Position numbers and translations under genes: made by a program. This document shows positions 48,521 to 55,966 of a stretch of DNA of 64,000 nucleotides, piece after piece. Location: IMG/VR virus record IMGVR_UViG_3300030012_002528, positions 1 to 64,000 of that record; one strand, written 5' to 3'. Source of the stretch: a virus. The notes under the pieces were generated by a model. It ran no database searches and was not told where the DNA came from. It saw only the letters and a list, made by a program, of their open reading frames with translations. Positions within the stretch are counted from its first letter, which is position 1; each line of letters opens with the position of its first letter.

Positions 48521-49060
48521 ATGGGATACGTAGCAAACTACACAAAAGAAAGCATTGATTACCGAGAAGACTTAGCACTACTAAGAGTGATAGGTGTACC
48601 ACTAAAGTATAATGAAGAGAAGGGTTGGGAATGCATAATTGAGGATTCTGAATTTACTTACGATTTAAGCCATACTACAGATGACAAATGGCAGTCAGTA
48701 GATTCAATATATAAGTCTTGGAGATGTGTCTTCTTTATTGCGAGAGAAGTATGTACTTCCATAGGGAGTGCAACACACAGAATATCTTCTTTAAAAGAAT
48801 CTTTAGCAGAAGCCTTACTGCATCACGATAAAATTATGGTAATGGATTGTGCCAAACGTCTTGCAATGGAAAAATCAAAAGTAACAGATGCAAAGGTTCT
48901 ACGTGAACGATTGATGCACTATTACGAATTTGATTTAGGTAATAACCTCATTAGTGAGTTAGAGTTGGACAAGTTAATTAAATTGTACTTGACAAATGAT
49001 GCCGAGAGGATAGCATTCCTTGATAGTTACATAGAGTACTTAATTGAGATAAACGCTTAG
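48521..49060 (+). CDS. Protein of unknown function, 179 aa
   Basis: The start is at ATG 48521 (MGYVANYTKESIDYRED), because the in-frame GTG at 48500 is part of the -7 box. The first half includes VPLKYNEEKGWECIIEDSEF and the second half is helical (SSLKESLAEALLHHDKIMVM; LISELELDKLIKLYLTNDAE). No family recognised. Confidence 0.7.
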   Translation: MGYVANYTKESIDYREDLALLRVIGVPLKYNEEKGWECIIEDSEFTYDLSHTTDDKWQSVDSIYKSWRCVFFIAREVCTSIGSATHRISSLKESLAEALLHHDKIMVMDCAKRLAMEKSKVTDAKVLRERLMHYYEFDLGNNLISELELDKLIKLYLTNDAERIAFLDSYIEYLIEINA

Positions 49061-49062
49061 AG

Positions 49063-49260
49063 ATGCAGAGTAACGAATACGTAATTTACGACAGAGCAAA
49101 CGATAGAATGCTACGTTTTGAGGAGAGTGGAGAGGTAATCATCTTTGGCAACAAGCAAGAAGCAATTGATGACTTGTACGGAAACGAAGAGGTTGTAGCG
49201 ATTGCAGACTTGTCAAACGATAATAAACAAATTATCTTAAAACAAATCGAAAATGAGTGA
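49063..49260 (+). CDS. Small protein, 65 aa
   Basis: A small alpha/beta protein (NEYVIYDRANDRMLRFEESG; EVIIFGNKQEAIDDLYGNEE) resembling short phage proteins that modify or bind other factors. It lies 2 bases after its neighbour and overlaps the next gene by 8 bases. No function known. Confidence 0.7.
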   Translation: MQSNEYVIYDRANDRMLRFEESGEVIIFGNKQEAIDDLYGNEEVVAIADLSNDNKQIILKQIENE

Positions 49261-49444
49261 GGTATTGATGGACAACTTTGGATTGGAGTGGAAGACTAGC
49301 AAAGGAGAGATAACCTATGGCGATTGGGCATACAATTGGGATAGTGGCGATGTGGTAGGTGTAGATGAAGATGATGATTTATATCTAAGAAATGAAACTT
49401 GCACAAAGGTAGTTCCGTTTGATGAAGCAAATGATTGGTTTTAA
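49253..49444 (+). CDS. Small acidic protein, 63 aa
   Basis: An Asp/Trp-rich protein (DWAYNWDSGDVVGVDEDDDL). The start overlaps the previous stop. Very acidic small proteins can mimic DNA, but there is no evidence for that here. Confidence 0.7.
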   Translation: MSEVLMDNFGLEWKTSKGEITYGDWAYNWDSGDVVGVDEDDDLYLRNETCTKVVPFDEANDWF

Positions 49445-49454
49445 TTAAAAAGAA

Positions 49455-49679
49455 ATGGAAGAGAATAGATTAATAGCAGAATTTATGGACGTTAATCTCA
49501 TTGAAGGTCAACGTGGAGACTACCACACCTCATGGGATTGGTTGATTCCCGTAGTGGAGAAGTGTTTTCAAGAAGAAGGTAAACACTACGTCATTAACGA
49601 TGCACTACTAACCATCAACATAGATGAAGTTCACGAAGCAGTCGTGAAATTTATTAAGGAATACAATAAGAAATCGTGA
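49455..49679 (+). CDS. SWDWLMPVVEK family protein, member 3, 74 aa
   Basis: The shortest member: MEENRLIAEFMDVN, then YHTSWDWLIPVVEKC and VHEAVVKFIKEYNKK. It shows that the family core needs only about 70 residues and that the others carry inserts. The stop overlaps the start of member 4. Confidence 0.75.
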   Translation: MEENRLIAEFMDVNLIEGQRGDYHTSWDWLIPVVEKCFQEEGKHYVINDALLTINIDEVHEAVVKFIKEYNKKS

Positions 49680-49990
49680 AAGAAAATAAACTAATTGCAG
49701 ACTTTATGGGTGTGCAATACAAGTCAGATGAAGACTACTTTAAAGAGTTGGCAGAGATGCGAGAAGATGGTATCTTCTACGAGCAAGGATATATGGAGAG
49801 TCAACTCAACTACCACGAGTCTTGGGATTGGTTAATGCCTGTAGTAGGTAAAATAACACGAGATGAAAAGTATTGGGAGAACGAATACCGAGAGTATCTA
49901 ATGGATATTATTCCTTACGCAATCATAGAAGATGTCTACGATGCAGTAGTAGGATTTATCAAAAATTGTGTATCTTTAGAGAAAGAATAG
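49676..49990 (+). CDS. SWDWLMPVVEK family protein, member 4, 104 aa
   Basis: It has a GTG start overlapping the previous stop by four bases. The core is MKENKLIADFMGVQ, YHESWDWLMPVVGKI and VYDAVVGFIKNCV. The insert (DEDYFKELAEMREDGIFYEQ) is unlike those of the other members. Function unknown. Confidence 0.75.
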   Translation: MKENKLIADFMGVQYKSDEDYFKELAEMREDGIFYEQGYMESQLNYHESWDWLMPVVGKITRDEKYWENEYREYLMDIIPYAIIEDVYDAVVGFIKNCVSLEKE

Positions 49991-49992
49991 AG

Positions 49993-50484
49993 ATGAATAT
50001 ATTTGTACTACATAAAGACCCAATTGTATCTGCAAAGATGCATTGCGACAAGCACGTACCTAAGATGGTCGTGGAGTTATATCAGCAGATAGGCTCTGCC
50101 TTGCGTAGGTATGGTGCAACAGATGATGTTATGCCGACAACCAAAGGTGGTACGCCATTGAAAGGTGGCTACCACAATCATCCTTGTACACGATGGGTAG
50201 GAGATAGCCGAGATAATTTTAGATGGGCAGTACAACATGGGTTAGCGTTGTGCGAGGAATTTAAACTTAGATACAATAAACCTCACTACTGCGAGGATGG
50301 TATCCGTATGATGGGAGAGTTGGCAGACTTGATTCCTCAAGGGGAGTTGACTGAGTTTGCTCAAGCAATGCCCGATGAATGCAGACAACCAAGTGCAGTA
50401 CTTGCGTATCGTATCTACTACAAAGTAGATAAGTCACGCTTTGCTAAGTGGGAGAGAGGAAGAGAAGCACCGAGTTGGTGGTAA
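49993..50484 (+). CDS. Conserved phage protein with CDKHVPKM motif, 163 aa
   Basis: The start is at ATG 49993. The opening MNIFVLHKDPIVSAKMHCDK and HVPKMVVE, with a later NHPCTRWVGDSRDNFRW, matches a family I recognise as frequent in marine phages and of unknown function. Conserved Cys, His, Trp and Asp residues suggest an enzyme. Its neighbours do not narrow the role. Confidence 0.8.
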   Translation: MNIFVLHKDPIVSAKMHCDKHVPKMVVELYQQIGSALRRYGATDDVMPTTKGGTPLKGGYHNHPCTRWVGDSRDNFRWAVQHGLALCEEFKLRYNKPHYCEDGIRMMGELADLIPQGELTEFAQAMPDECRQPSAVLAYRIYYKVDKSRFAKWERGREAPSWW

Positions 50485-50506
50485 TGTTAATTTTAAATAA
50501 AAAGAA

Positions 50507-50824
50507 ATGACTGATAAGTTAGTTAATTCGCTATGGGAAGCGATAGAAAGAGAAGGATATTTTAAAGAAGATGTTTTAAGTTCGTCACGTAAGCGTGAGT
50601 TTGTAGATGTTCGTGTTGCTTTATCCCAATTACTTTATTATAGATTAGGACTTACGCAGTACAAAATTGCACTAATTCTTAATCGCCATGAGCATTCTAC
50701 TATAAATCATTATGTCAATCACATGGATGAGAGAGATAATTTTGATTACAAAGAACTGACAAGGGTACTCAATAGAGTTGTAGACAAATACGAGGAACAC
50801 ATTGAAAAATTTCAGTACGCATGA
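50507..50824 (+). CDS. Orphan DnaA domain IV-like protein 1, 105 aa
   Basis: The segment SSSRKREFVDVRVALSQLLY, YRLGLTQYKIALILN and HEHSTINHYVNHM (residues about 25-75) follows the pattern of DnaA domain IV: the basic loop, the helix-turn-helix and the DHTTVxHA signature, here EHSTINHYV. The ATPase domain of DnaA is missing. The protein would bind DnaA boxes or related sequences such as the TTAACA sites. It lies in tandem with a paralog. Confidence 0.8.
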   Translation: MTDKLVNSLWEAIEREGYFKEDVLSSSRKREFVDVRVALSQLLYYRLGLTQYKIALILNRHEHSTINHYVNHMDERDNFDYKELTRVLNRVVDKYEEHIEKFQYA

Positions 50825-51192
50825 AAAGTAATTTAGTTGATGAACTTTGGCAAGTCGTTGAGAATCAAGGATTTAACAAAGAAGAAATTGTAGGCAGTTC
50901 ACGTAAGCGTGACTTAGTTGATGTGCGAATAGCAATGGCTCACGTATTACATTTTAGAGTGGGAATGACTCAATCAAAGATAGCCAAGATACTTGGACTT
51001 GCAGACCACACTACTATCAATCATTATGTTAACAAATGTAAAGCACGTAATGATTATGATTATAGAATAATGATGAACGAGTTTGCAGAAGTTATTGAGA
51101 AGTATGAGGATGCTGAAATTTTAAATGAGATAAAAAAAGTTTGGAATAAGCATAAGGGAGGTATGTTAGATTTTTATCCACCAATAGACTAA
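50821..51192 (+). CDS. Orphan DnaA domain IV-like protein 2, 123 aa
   Basis: A paralog of the previous protein, overlapping it by four bases. It has GSSRKRDLVDVRIAMAHVLH, FRVGMTQSKIAKILG and ADHTTINHYVNKC, an even better match to the DnaA signature (DHTT). It has an additional helical tail of about 35 residues. It may regulate transcription or replication by binding DnaA boxes, or it may form a heterodimer with protein 1. Confidence 0.82.
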   Translation: MKSNLVDELWQVVENQGFNKEEIVGSSRKRDLVDVRIAMAHVLHFRVGMTQSKIAKILGLADHTTINHYVNKCKARNDYDYRIMMNEFAEVIEKYEDAEILNEIKKVWNKHKGGMLDFYPPID

Positions 51193-51193
51193 T

Positions 51194-51415
51194 ATGAAAG
51201 CACGATTAGATAAAAAAGACGAGCAACTAAAAGTTGCTAAACATTATCTTTTGGAAGCGAGGACTTCTATCCTCAAGGCAAATAAGATTGCAGAGAACTT
51301 ACACGAGGAAACTCAAAACGAATTAAATAAAAAAGTCATCTTATTGATTACTGAGATTGAGATGATGGAGAAGGCTTTTGAGTGGGAACTTGATGAAAGT
51401 TTTAACATTTCTTAA
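51194..51415 (+). CDS. Small coiled-coil protein, 73 aa
   Basis: A helical protein (KDEQLKVAKHYLLEARTSIL; NKKVILLITEIEMMEKAFEW) with heptad spacing. It ends the operon and its last codons run into the next operator. Function unknown. Confidence 0.7.
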   Translation: MKARLDKKDEQLKVAKHYLLEARTSILKANKIAENLHEETQNELNKKVILLITEIEMMEKAFEWELDESFNIS

Positions 51416-51446
51416 CATTTGATGTCAAAAATAATCCATATATTTG
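51402..51446 (+). promoter_or_regulatory. Promoter with TTAACA repeat at the 21-base position
   Basis: TTAACA-N4-TTAACA (51402-51417), exactly 21 bases, TATATTTG (51439-51446). Confidence 0.8.
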
Positions 51447-51468
51447 TGTAAACAAATTATTAAATACT

Positions 51469-51906
51469 ATGAAACAAGTTTGGAAATTCAATGATGGAGG
51501 TAGAGCAGATGCAGGGTTCAAAGGACTCACAGGGGATTGTGGGGTTCGTGCTTTGGCTATCGCCTTGCAACTACCTTACAAAGAAGTCTATGACAAGGTT
51601 AATGAGTTCTGTAAAGAAGAGAAGCCGAGTAAGAGACGTAGAGGTAAGTCCTCTGCAAGAACAGGTATTCACACTCACACCTTTCATAAGATAACCGAAC
51701 ACTATGGATTAAAATGGATTCCTAAGATGACTATTGGTTCGGGGTGTACCACGCATCTTAGAGAAGACGAATTACCAAAGGGAAGGATTATATGTAGAGT
51801 GAGTAGACATTATACGGCAGTAGTTGACGGCACCATCAACGACACATATGATTGTTCAAGAGGAGGTACGAGAGCCGTATATGGATATTGGGTATTACCT
51901 TGTTAA
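51469..51906 (+). CDS. Papain-fold cysteine peptidase-like protein, 145 aa
   Basis: GDCGVRALAIAL (residues about 22-33) looks like the catalytic-Cys helix of papain-fold peptidases, and SRHYTAVVDGTINDTYD (about 112-128) supplies the His and a following Asp. A basic segment KPSKRRRGKSSARTG lies between. The pattern of C, H and D and the length fit a small cysteine peptidase or transglutaminase-like enzyme. There is no signal peptide, so it acts in the cytoplasm, perhaps against a host protein. The call is based on motifs only. Confidence 0.7.
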   Translation: MKQVWKFNDGGRADAGFKGLTGDCGVRALAIALQLPYKEVYDKVNEFCKEEKPSKRRRGKSSARTGIHTHTFHKITEHYGLKWIPKMTIGSGCTTHLREDELPKGRIICRVSRHYTAVVDGTINDTYDCSRGGTRAVYGYWVLPC

Positions 51907-51947
51907 CATTTTTTAACAAACGATTAACAAGTAAATTATTAACTTAG
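51903..51947 (+). promoter_or_regulatory. Promoter with TTAACA repeat at the 21-base position
   Basis: TTAACA-N4-TTAACA (51903-51918), exactly 21 bases, TAACTTAG (51940-51947). Confidence 0.8.
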
Positions 51948-51963
51948 AGTAAAATTAGAAACT

Positions 51964-52470
51964 ATGGGATTAGATATGTATTTTTCAAGACGTACTTACG
52001 TTGGTAAATTAAAAAACACTAAAGATAGTGACGATAGGTGGAGTGAGCGAGATGTCAACAACATGGAACTTAAATTTGATGATGCTGACCTTTCGCACAT
52101 AAACCTAAAGAATGTTCGGTACATCGAAGAAGTCTTTGGAGAGTTTAGAAAGTTCAATGCTCTTCATGGATATGTAGTAGACAACTTTGCGAGTGGAGTA
52201 GACAACTGCCAAGTTATTTACTTAGATATAAATGAATTGATACAAATACACGAGATGTTATCTTTAGTTAAAGAGAGTCTTAGTATTGGGGATAAGGTTA
52301 TCGCAGGGCAAACACTACCACCACAAGAAGGTTTCTTCTTTGGTAGCACCGAGATAGATAAGTGGTACGAGCAAGATGTGAACGAAGCAGTTGAGGTGTT
52401 CGGTAAAATTATCGAAGAGCATTCGATTGTTGGTTACGATGCAAGTTATTCATATCAAGCGAGTTGGTAG
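51964..52470 (+). CDS. Conserved phage protein with MGLDMYF start, 168 aa
   Basis: The start MGLDMYFSRRTYVG is typical of a family found in many phages and of unknown function. The middle includes RKFNALHGYVVDNFASGVDN CQ-like aromatic and Asn residues, and the end has SIVGYDASYSYQASW. It begins the operon of the 52-55 kb stretch under an activator-type promoter. Confidence 0.8.
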   Translation: MGLDMYFSRRTYVGKLKNTKDSDDRWSERDVNNMELKFDDADLSHINLKNVRYIEEVFGEFRKFNALHGYVVDNFASGVDNCQVIYLDINELIQIHEMLSLVKESLSIGDKVIAGQTLPPQEGFFFGSTEIDKWYEQDVNEAVEVFGKIIEEHSIVGYDASYSYQASW

Positions 52471-52472
52471 TT

Positions 52473-52760
52473 ATGAAGTATGTATTACCTATTGATTACA
52501 CTAAACTACATTCAAGAGAACGTAGAAAAGTCAGAGAGCAATACATTTCAGAACAAAAAGGTAAGTGTTATTATTGTGGGGGTGATTTAAGTAAAGAGCC
52601 TCCACAATACATAACAGAGAAAGAAATCAATTGGGATTTATTTCCACCTAACTTTTTAAAGTATCCTGTTCACTTACAACACAATCACGATACAGGGATG
52701 ACAGAAGGTGCAGTACACGCTTATTGTAATGCAGTTATGTGGGAATACGAAGGAAGATAA
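52473..52760 (+). CDS. HNH / recombination endonuclease VII-like nuclease, 95 aa
   Basis: GKCYYCGGDL and HLQHNHDTGMTEGAVHAYCN (residues about 29-38 and 67-86) show the CxxC plus HxxDH/N pattern of endonuclease VII-type HNH proteins, with a second Cys at the end to complete a zinc site. The start is at ATG 52473; the frame is open nine bases upstream with no better start. The family cleaves branched DNA in T4-type phages or works as a free-standing HNH. Which applies here is unknown. Confidence 0.8.
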   Translation: MKYVLPIDYTKLHSRERRKVREQYISEQKGKCYYCGGDLSKEPPQYITEKEINWDLFPPNFLKYPVHLQHNHDTGMTEGAVHAYCNAVMWEYEGR

Positions 52761-52762
52761 TT

Positions 52763-53068
52763 ATGAGTAAAAAACTTAAAACAGAGCAAGTAAAATTGCA
52801 ATTAGAGGTGCAGTCTAATGGAATTAACATTGTGTGTTGTGCTAACTGCGACACAATTCTACTGCACAGAATAAACGATAAGCATATCGTATGTCACGAT
52901 TGTGGGGAGCATATGGCACTGAATGATTGTTGTGACCTATACTATGAGGATATGCCTAACTCGTTCCCAATAAGGGACAAGGTAAAAGGGGGGATGCCTA
53001 TTCAACGTGATGCTATAAATGTATGGAGGAATAGTAATCCTAATGATGACTATATATTCTATCACTAG
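52763..53068 (+). CDS. Zinc-ribbon protein, 101 aa
   Basis: Two CxxC pairs (CCANCDT and CHDCGEH, residues about 24-50) form a probable zinc ribbon. The start is ATG 52763, 2 bases after the nuclease stop. A role in nucleic-acid binding is likely but not more specific. Confidence 0.75.
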   Translation: MSKKLKTEQVKLQLEVQSNGINIVCCANCDTILLHRINDKHIVCHDCGEHMALNDCCDLYYEDMPNSFPIRDKVKGGMPIQRDAINVWRNSNPNDDYIFYH

Positions 53069-53069
53069 T

Positions 53070-53129
53070 ATGAATGATTTGATAGTATTGGCTATTTGCC
53101 TTTTTGTAACGTGGATTAGTTTAAGATAA
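53070..53129 (+). CDS. Tiny hydrophobic peptide, 19 aa
   Basis: A 19-codon frame (MNDLIVLAICLFVTWISLR) in the short gap before the next gene would be one membrane helix. There is no further evidence for its expression. Confidence 0.3.
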   Translation: MNDLIVLAICLFVTWISLR

Positions 53130-53146
53130 ATTAAAAATTAGAAATT

Positions 53147-53809
53147 ATGCCGAATTGGTGTTTAAATAGATTAGAAGTGTGTGGGACTAAAGAACATATG
53201 TCTGAGTTCTACAGAATAATTGACTTGAGTGGTGGTAACTTTTGTATGGAAAGTTTTATGCCGACTCCAAGAAAACAGACAGACAAGGGTGGAGAAGAAC
53301 TAAGAGATGATTGGTACGAATGGAGATGTTCTCATTGGGGTACTAAATGGGATGTAGATTCTATAAGTAGTTATGAGAATCAAAGAGATGATGATTACTA
53401 TTCAATAGGTTATGATACGGCTTGGTCACCTAACGTAGAGTTTATTTTAACTATCTCTAAAGCATTCCCTAACCTATCGTTTACTTTGGAGTATGAGGAA
53501 TGTGGTTGCCAAATCGCAGGAGAGGTTAAAATACAGAACGGAGAAGAGTTAGAACACACGCACCACCCTTACTATAGCGTATGGTTCAAGTTATTGGAAG
53601 ATAATAAGTTTGAGTTCGTAGAAATAACGATGGCTGATAATGGTAGTGGGGATATGTTGTATGATAACAATTACGAATGTTGTACTGAATTGGCTGATAG
53701 GTTGCCCGAAGCAATAGAAAACGTTACCTATGTAGATGAATTGCAAGGGTGTGGAGAAATAATTAACGAAAATGATTTGGATAAGTCACTGAATAGTCTT
53801 ATTTTGTAA
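53147..53809 (+). CDS. DUF1281 / Api92-like protein, 220 aa
   Basis: The opening MPNWCLNRLEVCG and the WRCSHWGTKWDV motif (residues about 58-69) are signatures of the DUF1281/YubB ferredoxin-like family found in plasmids and phages. The C-terminal half contains further alternation of strands and helices (FILTISKAFPNLSFTLEYEE). The function of the family is not established; a link to conjugative elements and phage defence is often noted. Confidence 0.85.
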   Translation: MPNWCLNRLEVCGTKEHMSEFYRIIDLSGGNFCMESFMPTPRKQTDKGGEELRDDWYEWRCSHWGTKWDVDSISSYENQRDDDYYSIGYDTAWSPNVEFILTISKAFPNLSFTLEYEECGCQIAGEVKIQNGEELEHTHHPYYSVWFKLLEDNKFEFVEITMADNGSGDMLYDNNYECCTELADRLPEAIENVTYVDELQGCGEIINENDLDKSLNSLIL

Positions 53810-53829
53810 AAAGTTTAAAAATAGATACA

Positions 53830-54336
53830 ATGGAATTGCAAACACAATTAGGAAAAGAATTACTTAGTCTTGTGAATAGAACTGCGAATGATGCAGTGCT
53901 TGGCGAAAAGGTAAGAAATTTAGTAACAGAGTACGGACAAACGTGCGACTTTGACAAACCATCATATGGAGAGTCATTCGAATTGTTTATAGATAGTGTA
54001 TGGTACAATTGGGAATCAAACAGATGGATGTTGTTTGGGGAGAAGTTGGGTTGGCGAACAGGAGTTATCAGTCCATCTGAGAACGATAGTATGTTAGGTT
54101 GTTTTACTATTTCAGATGAACACGACAATCCTATTTGGTATTGTGAGATAGTTGGTGGGGATGATGTAGAACCTACACTATACTACAATCCTTACTACCG
54201 AACATTGGATGGTAAAGAACATCAGTTTGATTCTACAACTTCTTTTTGGACTGAGATACAAGACACGAAGAATGATTTAATTGAAATTGATATGTTCGTG
54301 AAGGAAGCAAACAAGCGTTTAAATAATTGTAAGTGA
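53830..54336 (+). CDS. Protein of unknown function, 168 aa
   Basis: A largely acidic protein with a helical start (QLGKELLSLVNRTANDAVLG), a central W-rich part (YNWESNRWMLFGEKLGW) and a helical end. The W-x-E pattern may form a compact alpha/beta fold. It overlaps the next start by one base. No family recognised. Confidence 0.75.
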   Translation: MELQTQLGKELLSLVNRTANDAVLGEKVRNLVTEYGQTCDFDKPSYGESFELFIDSVWYNWESNRWMLFGEKLGWRTGVISPSENDSMLGCFTISDEHDNPIWYCEIVGGDDVEPTLYYNPYYRTLDGKEHQFDSTTSFWTEIQDTKNDLIEIDMFVKEANKRLNNCK

Positions 54337-54677
54337 TGATAGAGAATTTTATAGAGATAGAAGTTTTTAATTTTATTTTAGTTCCCACTACAAATGAGTG
54401 GGTGCTAGAAGCAAATTATTCAACGATAGCGCAGGGTGTCCTTAAAGATTTTAAGTACGGAGAAACGTCAGATAAAACTTTTAGAATAAAAGACGGCAAA
54501 GCACATATACTACAAGCAAAACTTTTCAAGGATGGAGATGTGTATAGGTTGTTGCTTAACCCATTGTACAGAAAAAATAAAAATAGTAAATTGCTTGTAG
54601 ATGAAATGACATCACACGAAATTGATGTTAATTTAATGACAGAGGAGGATTACTTTTCCTATTCTTTCGAAATATAA
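54336..54677 (+). CDS. Protein of unknown function, 113 aa
   Basis: A beta-rich protein (MIENFIEIEVFNFILVPTTN; RIKDGKAHILQAKLFKDGDV) starting with an overlap of one base with its neighbour (TGATG). The alternative start GTG 54333 adds one residue. No family recognised. Confidence 0.7.
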   Translation: MIENFIEIEVFNFILVPTTNEWVLEANYSTIAQGVLKDFKYGETSDKTFRIKDGKAHILQAKLFKDGDVYRLLLNPLYRKNKNSKLLVDEMTSHEIDVNLMTEEDYFSYSFEI

Positions 54678-54678
54678 T

Positions 54679-54981
54679 ATGGATAAAATGATTGATGATT
54701 TTTTTACTTTTAATAAAGACTTTGAATTTAGTTTTGACCCTACATCGTTTAGTTTAAATGTGTGTCGTAAAATTTGCGATGCTTTAGATGAAGGTAAAGA
54801 CCAATGTGATATAGTATCCGTTGGTAAAGATGACTACGAGTTTAATATGATTGCAGAAGAGTCTGAGTTCTTAGACATACTTGAAAAGAATATATCAAGA
54901 GTTGAGGAAACAGAAGACTATGAATTGTGTGGAAGAATTCTATCTTGGATAAATAAATTAAAAGAAAATGGCAAAAGTTAA
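54679..54981 (+). CDS. Acidic protein, 100 aa
   Basis: A helical, acidic protein (CRKICDALDEGKDQCDIVSV; EETEDYELCGRILSWINKLK). It overlaps the next small basic gene by 14 bases. No family recognised. Confidence 0.7.
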   Translation: MDKMIDDFFTFNKDFEFSFDPTSFSLNVCRKICDALDEGKDQCDIVSVGKDDYEFNMIAEESEFLDILEKNISRVEETEDYELCGRILSWINKLKENGKS

Positions 54982-55105
54982 ATACGGAAGCGAAGCGTTG
55001 GCTACTCCTAAAAGGAAGCGTAAAGGTGTTCACGCCAAGAGTAAGAACTCTAAGCATAAGGGGGCTAAGTATTATGCTAAAAAATATAAAGGACAGGGGC
55101 GATGA
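54968..55105 (+). CDS. Small very basic protein, 45 aa
   Basis: Almost half of the residues are Lys, Arg or His (TPKRKRKGVHAKSKNSKHKG; YYAKKYKGQGR). It overlaps its neighbours at both ends (14 and 4 bases), which supports it. It resembles short basic peptides common in Bacteroidota phages and probably binds nucleic acid or ribosomes. Confidence 0.65.
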   Translation: MAKVKYGSEALATPKRKRKGVHAKSKNSKHKGAKYYAKKYKGQGR

Positions 55106-55278
55106 AAAAATTAGGTAAAATAACAAGGTCAGCAATAATTAAAAGACTGATGAATGTGTTACCTAAAGAGTTGGCAGTAGAAGAAGACTTGGAATGCAGG
55201 GGTAATGAATCACTAAGTGATATGTATCTCATAGCCACAGGTCAATTATTTGAAGTTATAGAGAATGATGAAAATTAA
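55102..55278 (+). CDS. Small protein, 58 aa
   Basis: A short helical protein (KKLGKITRSAIIKRLMNVLP; LEVIENDEN-like acidic end). The start overlaps the previous stop by four bases and the end overlaps the secreted nuclease gene by 11 bases. Function unknown. Confidence 0.65.
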   Translation: MKKLGKITRSAIIKRLMNVLPKELAVEEDLECRGNESLSDMYLIATGQLFEVIENDEN

Positions 55279-55702
55279 ACTGACATTTGTCTTTATCACG
55301 TTTTTTTGTTTATCAGTTTTTGGACAATTAAGCGAAGGTGTTTTTTATAAGGTAAAAAAAGTTGTAGATGGTGACACCTTTTGGTTGTACGATTCTGATT
55401 GGGATACTTATAAAGTAAGACTCATCGGTGTGAATACTCCCGAAGCCTACACATTTGAAAATGTAACAGAAGAAGTAGGAGGTAAAGAAGCATCTGCGTA
55501 CACGAGGTATTTAATAGAAGGAGAGTACGTGAGACTTGAATTTGATGTGGAAAAGTATGATAAGTATAACAGAGTTTTAGCGTATGTTTGGTTACACAAC
55601 GGAGAAATGCTAAATGCTAAACTTATAGAAAAAGGTCACGCTGAAGTGGTAAGGTATTATCCTAATGTAAAGTATTTTAATTACTTTAAGCGTTTGGAAT
55701 AA
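55268..55702 (+). CDS. Secreted thermonuclease (SNase) family protein, 144 aa
   Basis: A signal peptide (KIKLTFVFITFFCLSVFGQ) is followed by a staphylococcal-nuclease-like domain: VVDGDTFWLYD, VRLIGVNTPEA with the catalytic Arg, GGKEASAYTR, and DKYNRVLAYVWLHNG and LIEKGHAEVVRYY. These are the Asp, Arg and Glu positions of the calcium-dependent phosphodiesterase site. It would act in the periplasm or outside the cell, on host or competing DNA. The start may be ATG 55265 or 55268 (adjacent). Confidence 0.9.
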   Translation: MKIKLTFVFITFFCLSVFGQLSEGVFYKVKKVVDGDTFWLYDSDWDTYKVRLIGVNTPEAYTFENVTEEVGGKEASAYTRYLIEGEYVRLEFDVEKYDKYNRVLAYVWLHNGEMLNAKLIEKGHAEVVRYYPNVKYFNYFKRLE

Positions 55703-55708
55703 CAATAT

Positions 55709-55782
55709 GCTCCCTTAGCTCAACGGGATAGAGCAACAGATTTCTAATCTGTAGGTTAAAGGTTCGAGTCCTTTAGGGAGTA
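55709..55782 (+). tRNA. tRNA-Arg (anticodon TCT)
   Basis: The acceptor stem GCTCCCT pairs with AGGGAGT, the anticodon stem ACAGA/TCTGT encloses TTTCTAA with anticodon TCT, and the T arm AAAGG/CCTTT encloses TTCGAGT. The CCA end is not encoded. It reads AGA, a common codon in this phage's genes. Confidence 0.95.
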
Positions 55783-55795
55783 CTAAATTTATACT

Positions 55796-55966
55796 ATGAA
55801 AATTTCTAAATCAAATTTAATTATATTAGGTACGGCTGTTATAAGCCTTGTTTTTTCTGAATACTTTTACTTTACAGGTAATGTAGAACAAGCGATGTTC
55901 GTAGGGCAGTGGGTTCCTTCCATCTTATGTGCAGGAGTCTACTTTAACATTCTAAAAAATAAGTGA
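55796..55966 (+). CDS. Small membrane protein, 56 aa
   Basis: Two hydrophobic segments (NLIILGTAVISLVFS; WVPSILCAGVYFNIL) and a short charged tail are visible. The start is 14 bases after the tRNA. It overlaps the next gene by one base. It may be a holin-like or envelope protein. Confidence 0.65.
   Translation: MKISKSNLIILGTAVISLVFSEYFYFTGNVEQAMFVGQWVPSILCAGVYFNILKNK

Noticed and set aside
49873-49992. A 40-residue extension of the CDKHVPKM protein
   Set aside because: It overlaps the preceding gene in another frame and is rich in Arg and Ser without conserved pattern; the start at 49993 matches the family start.
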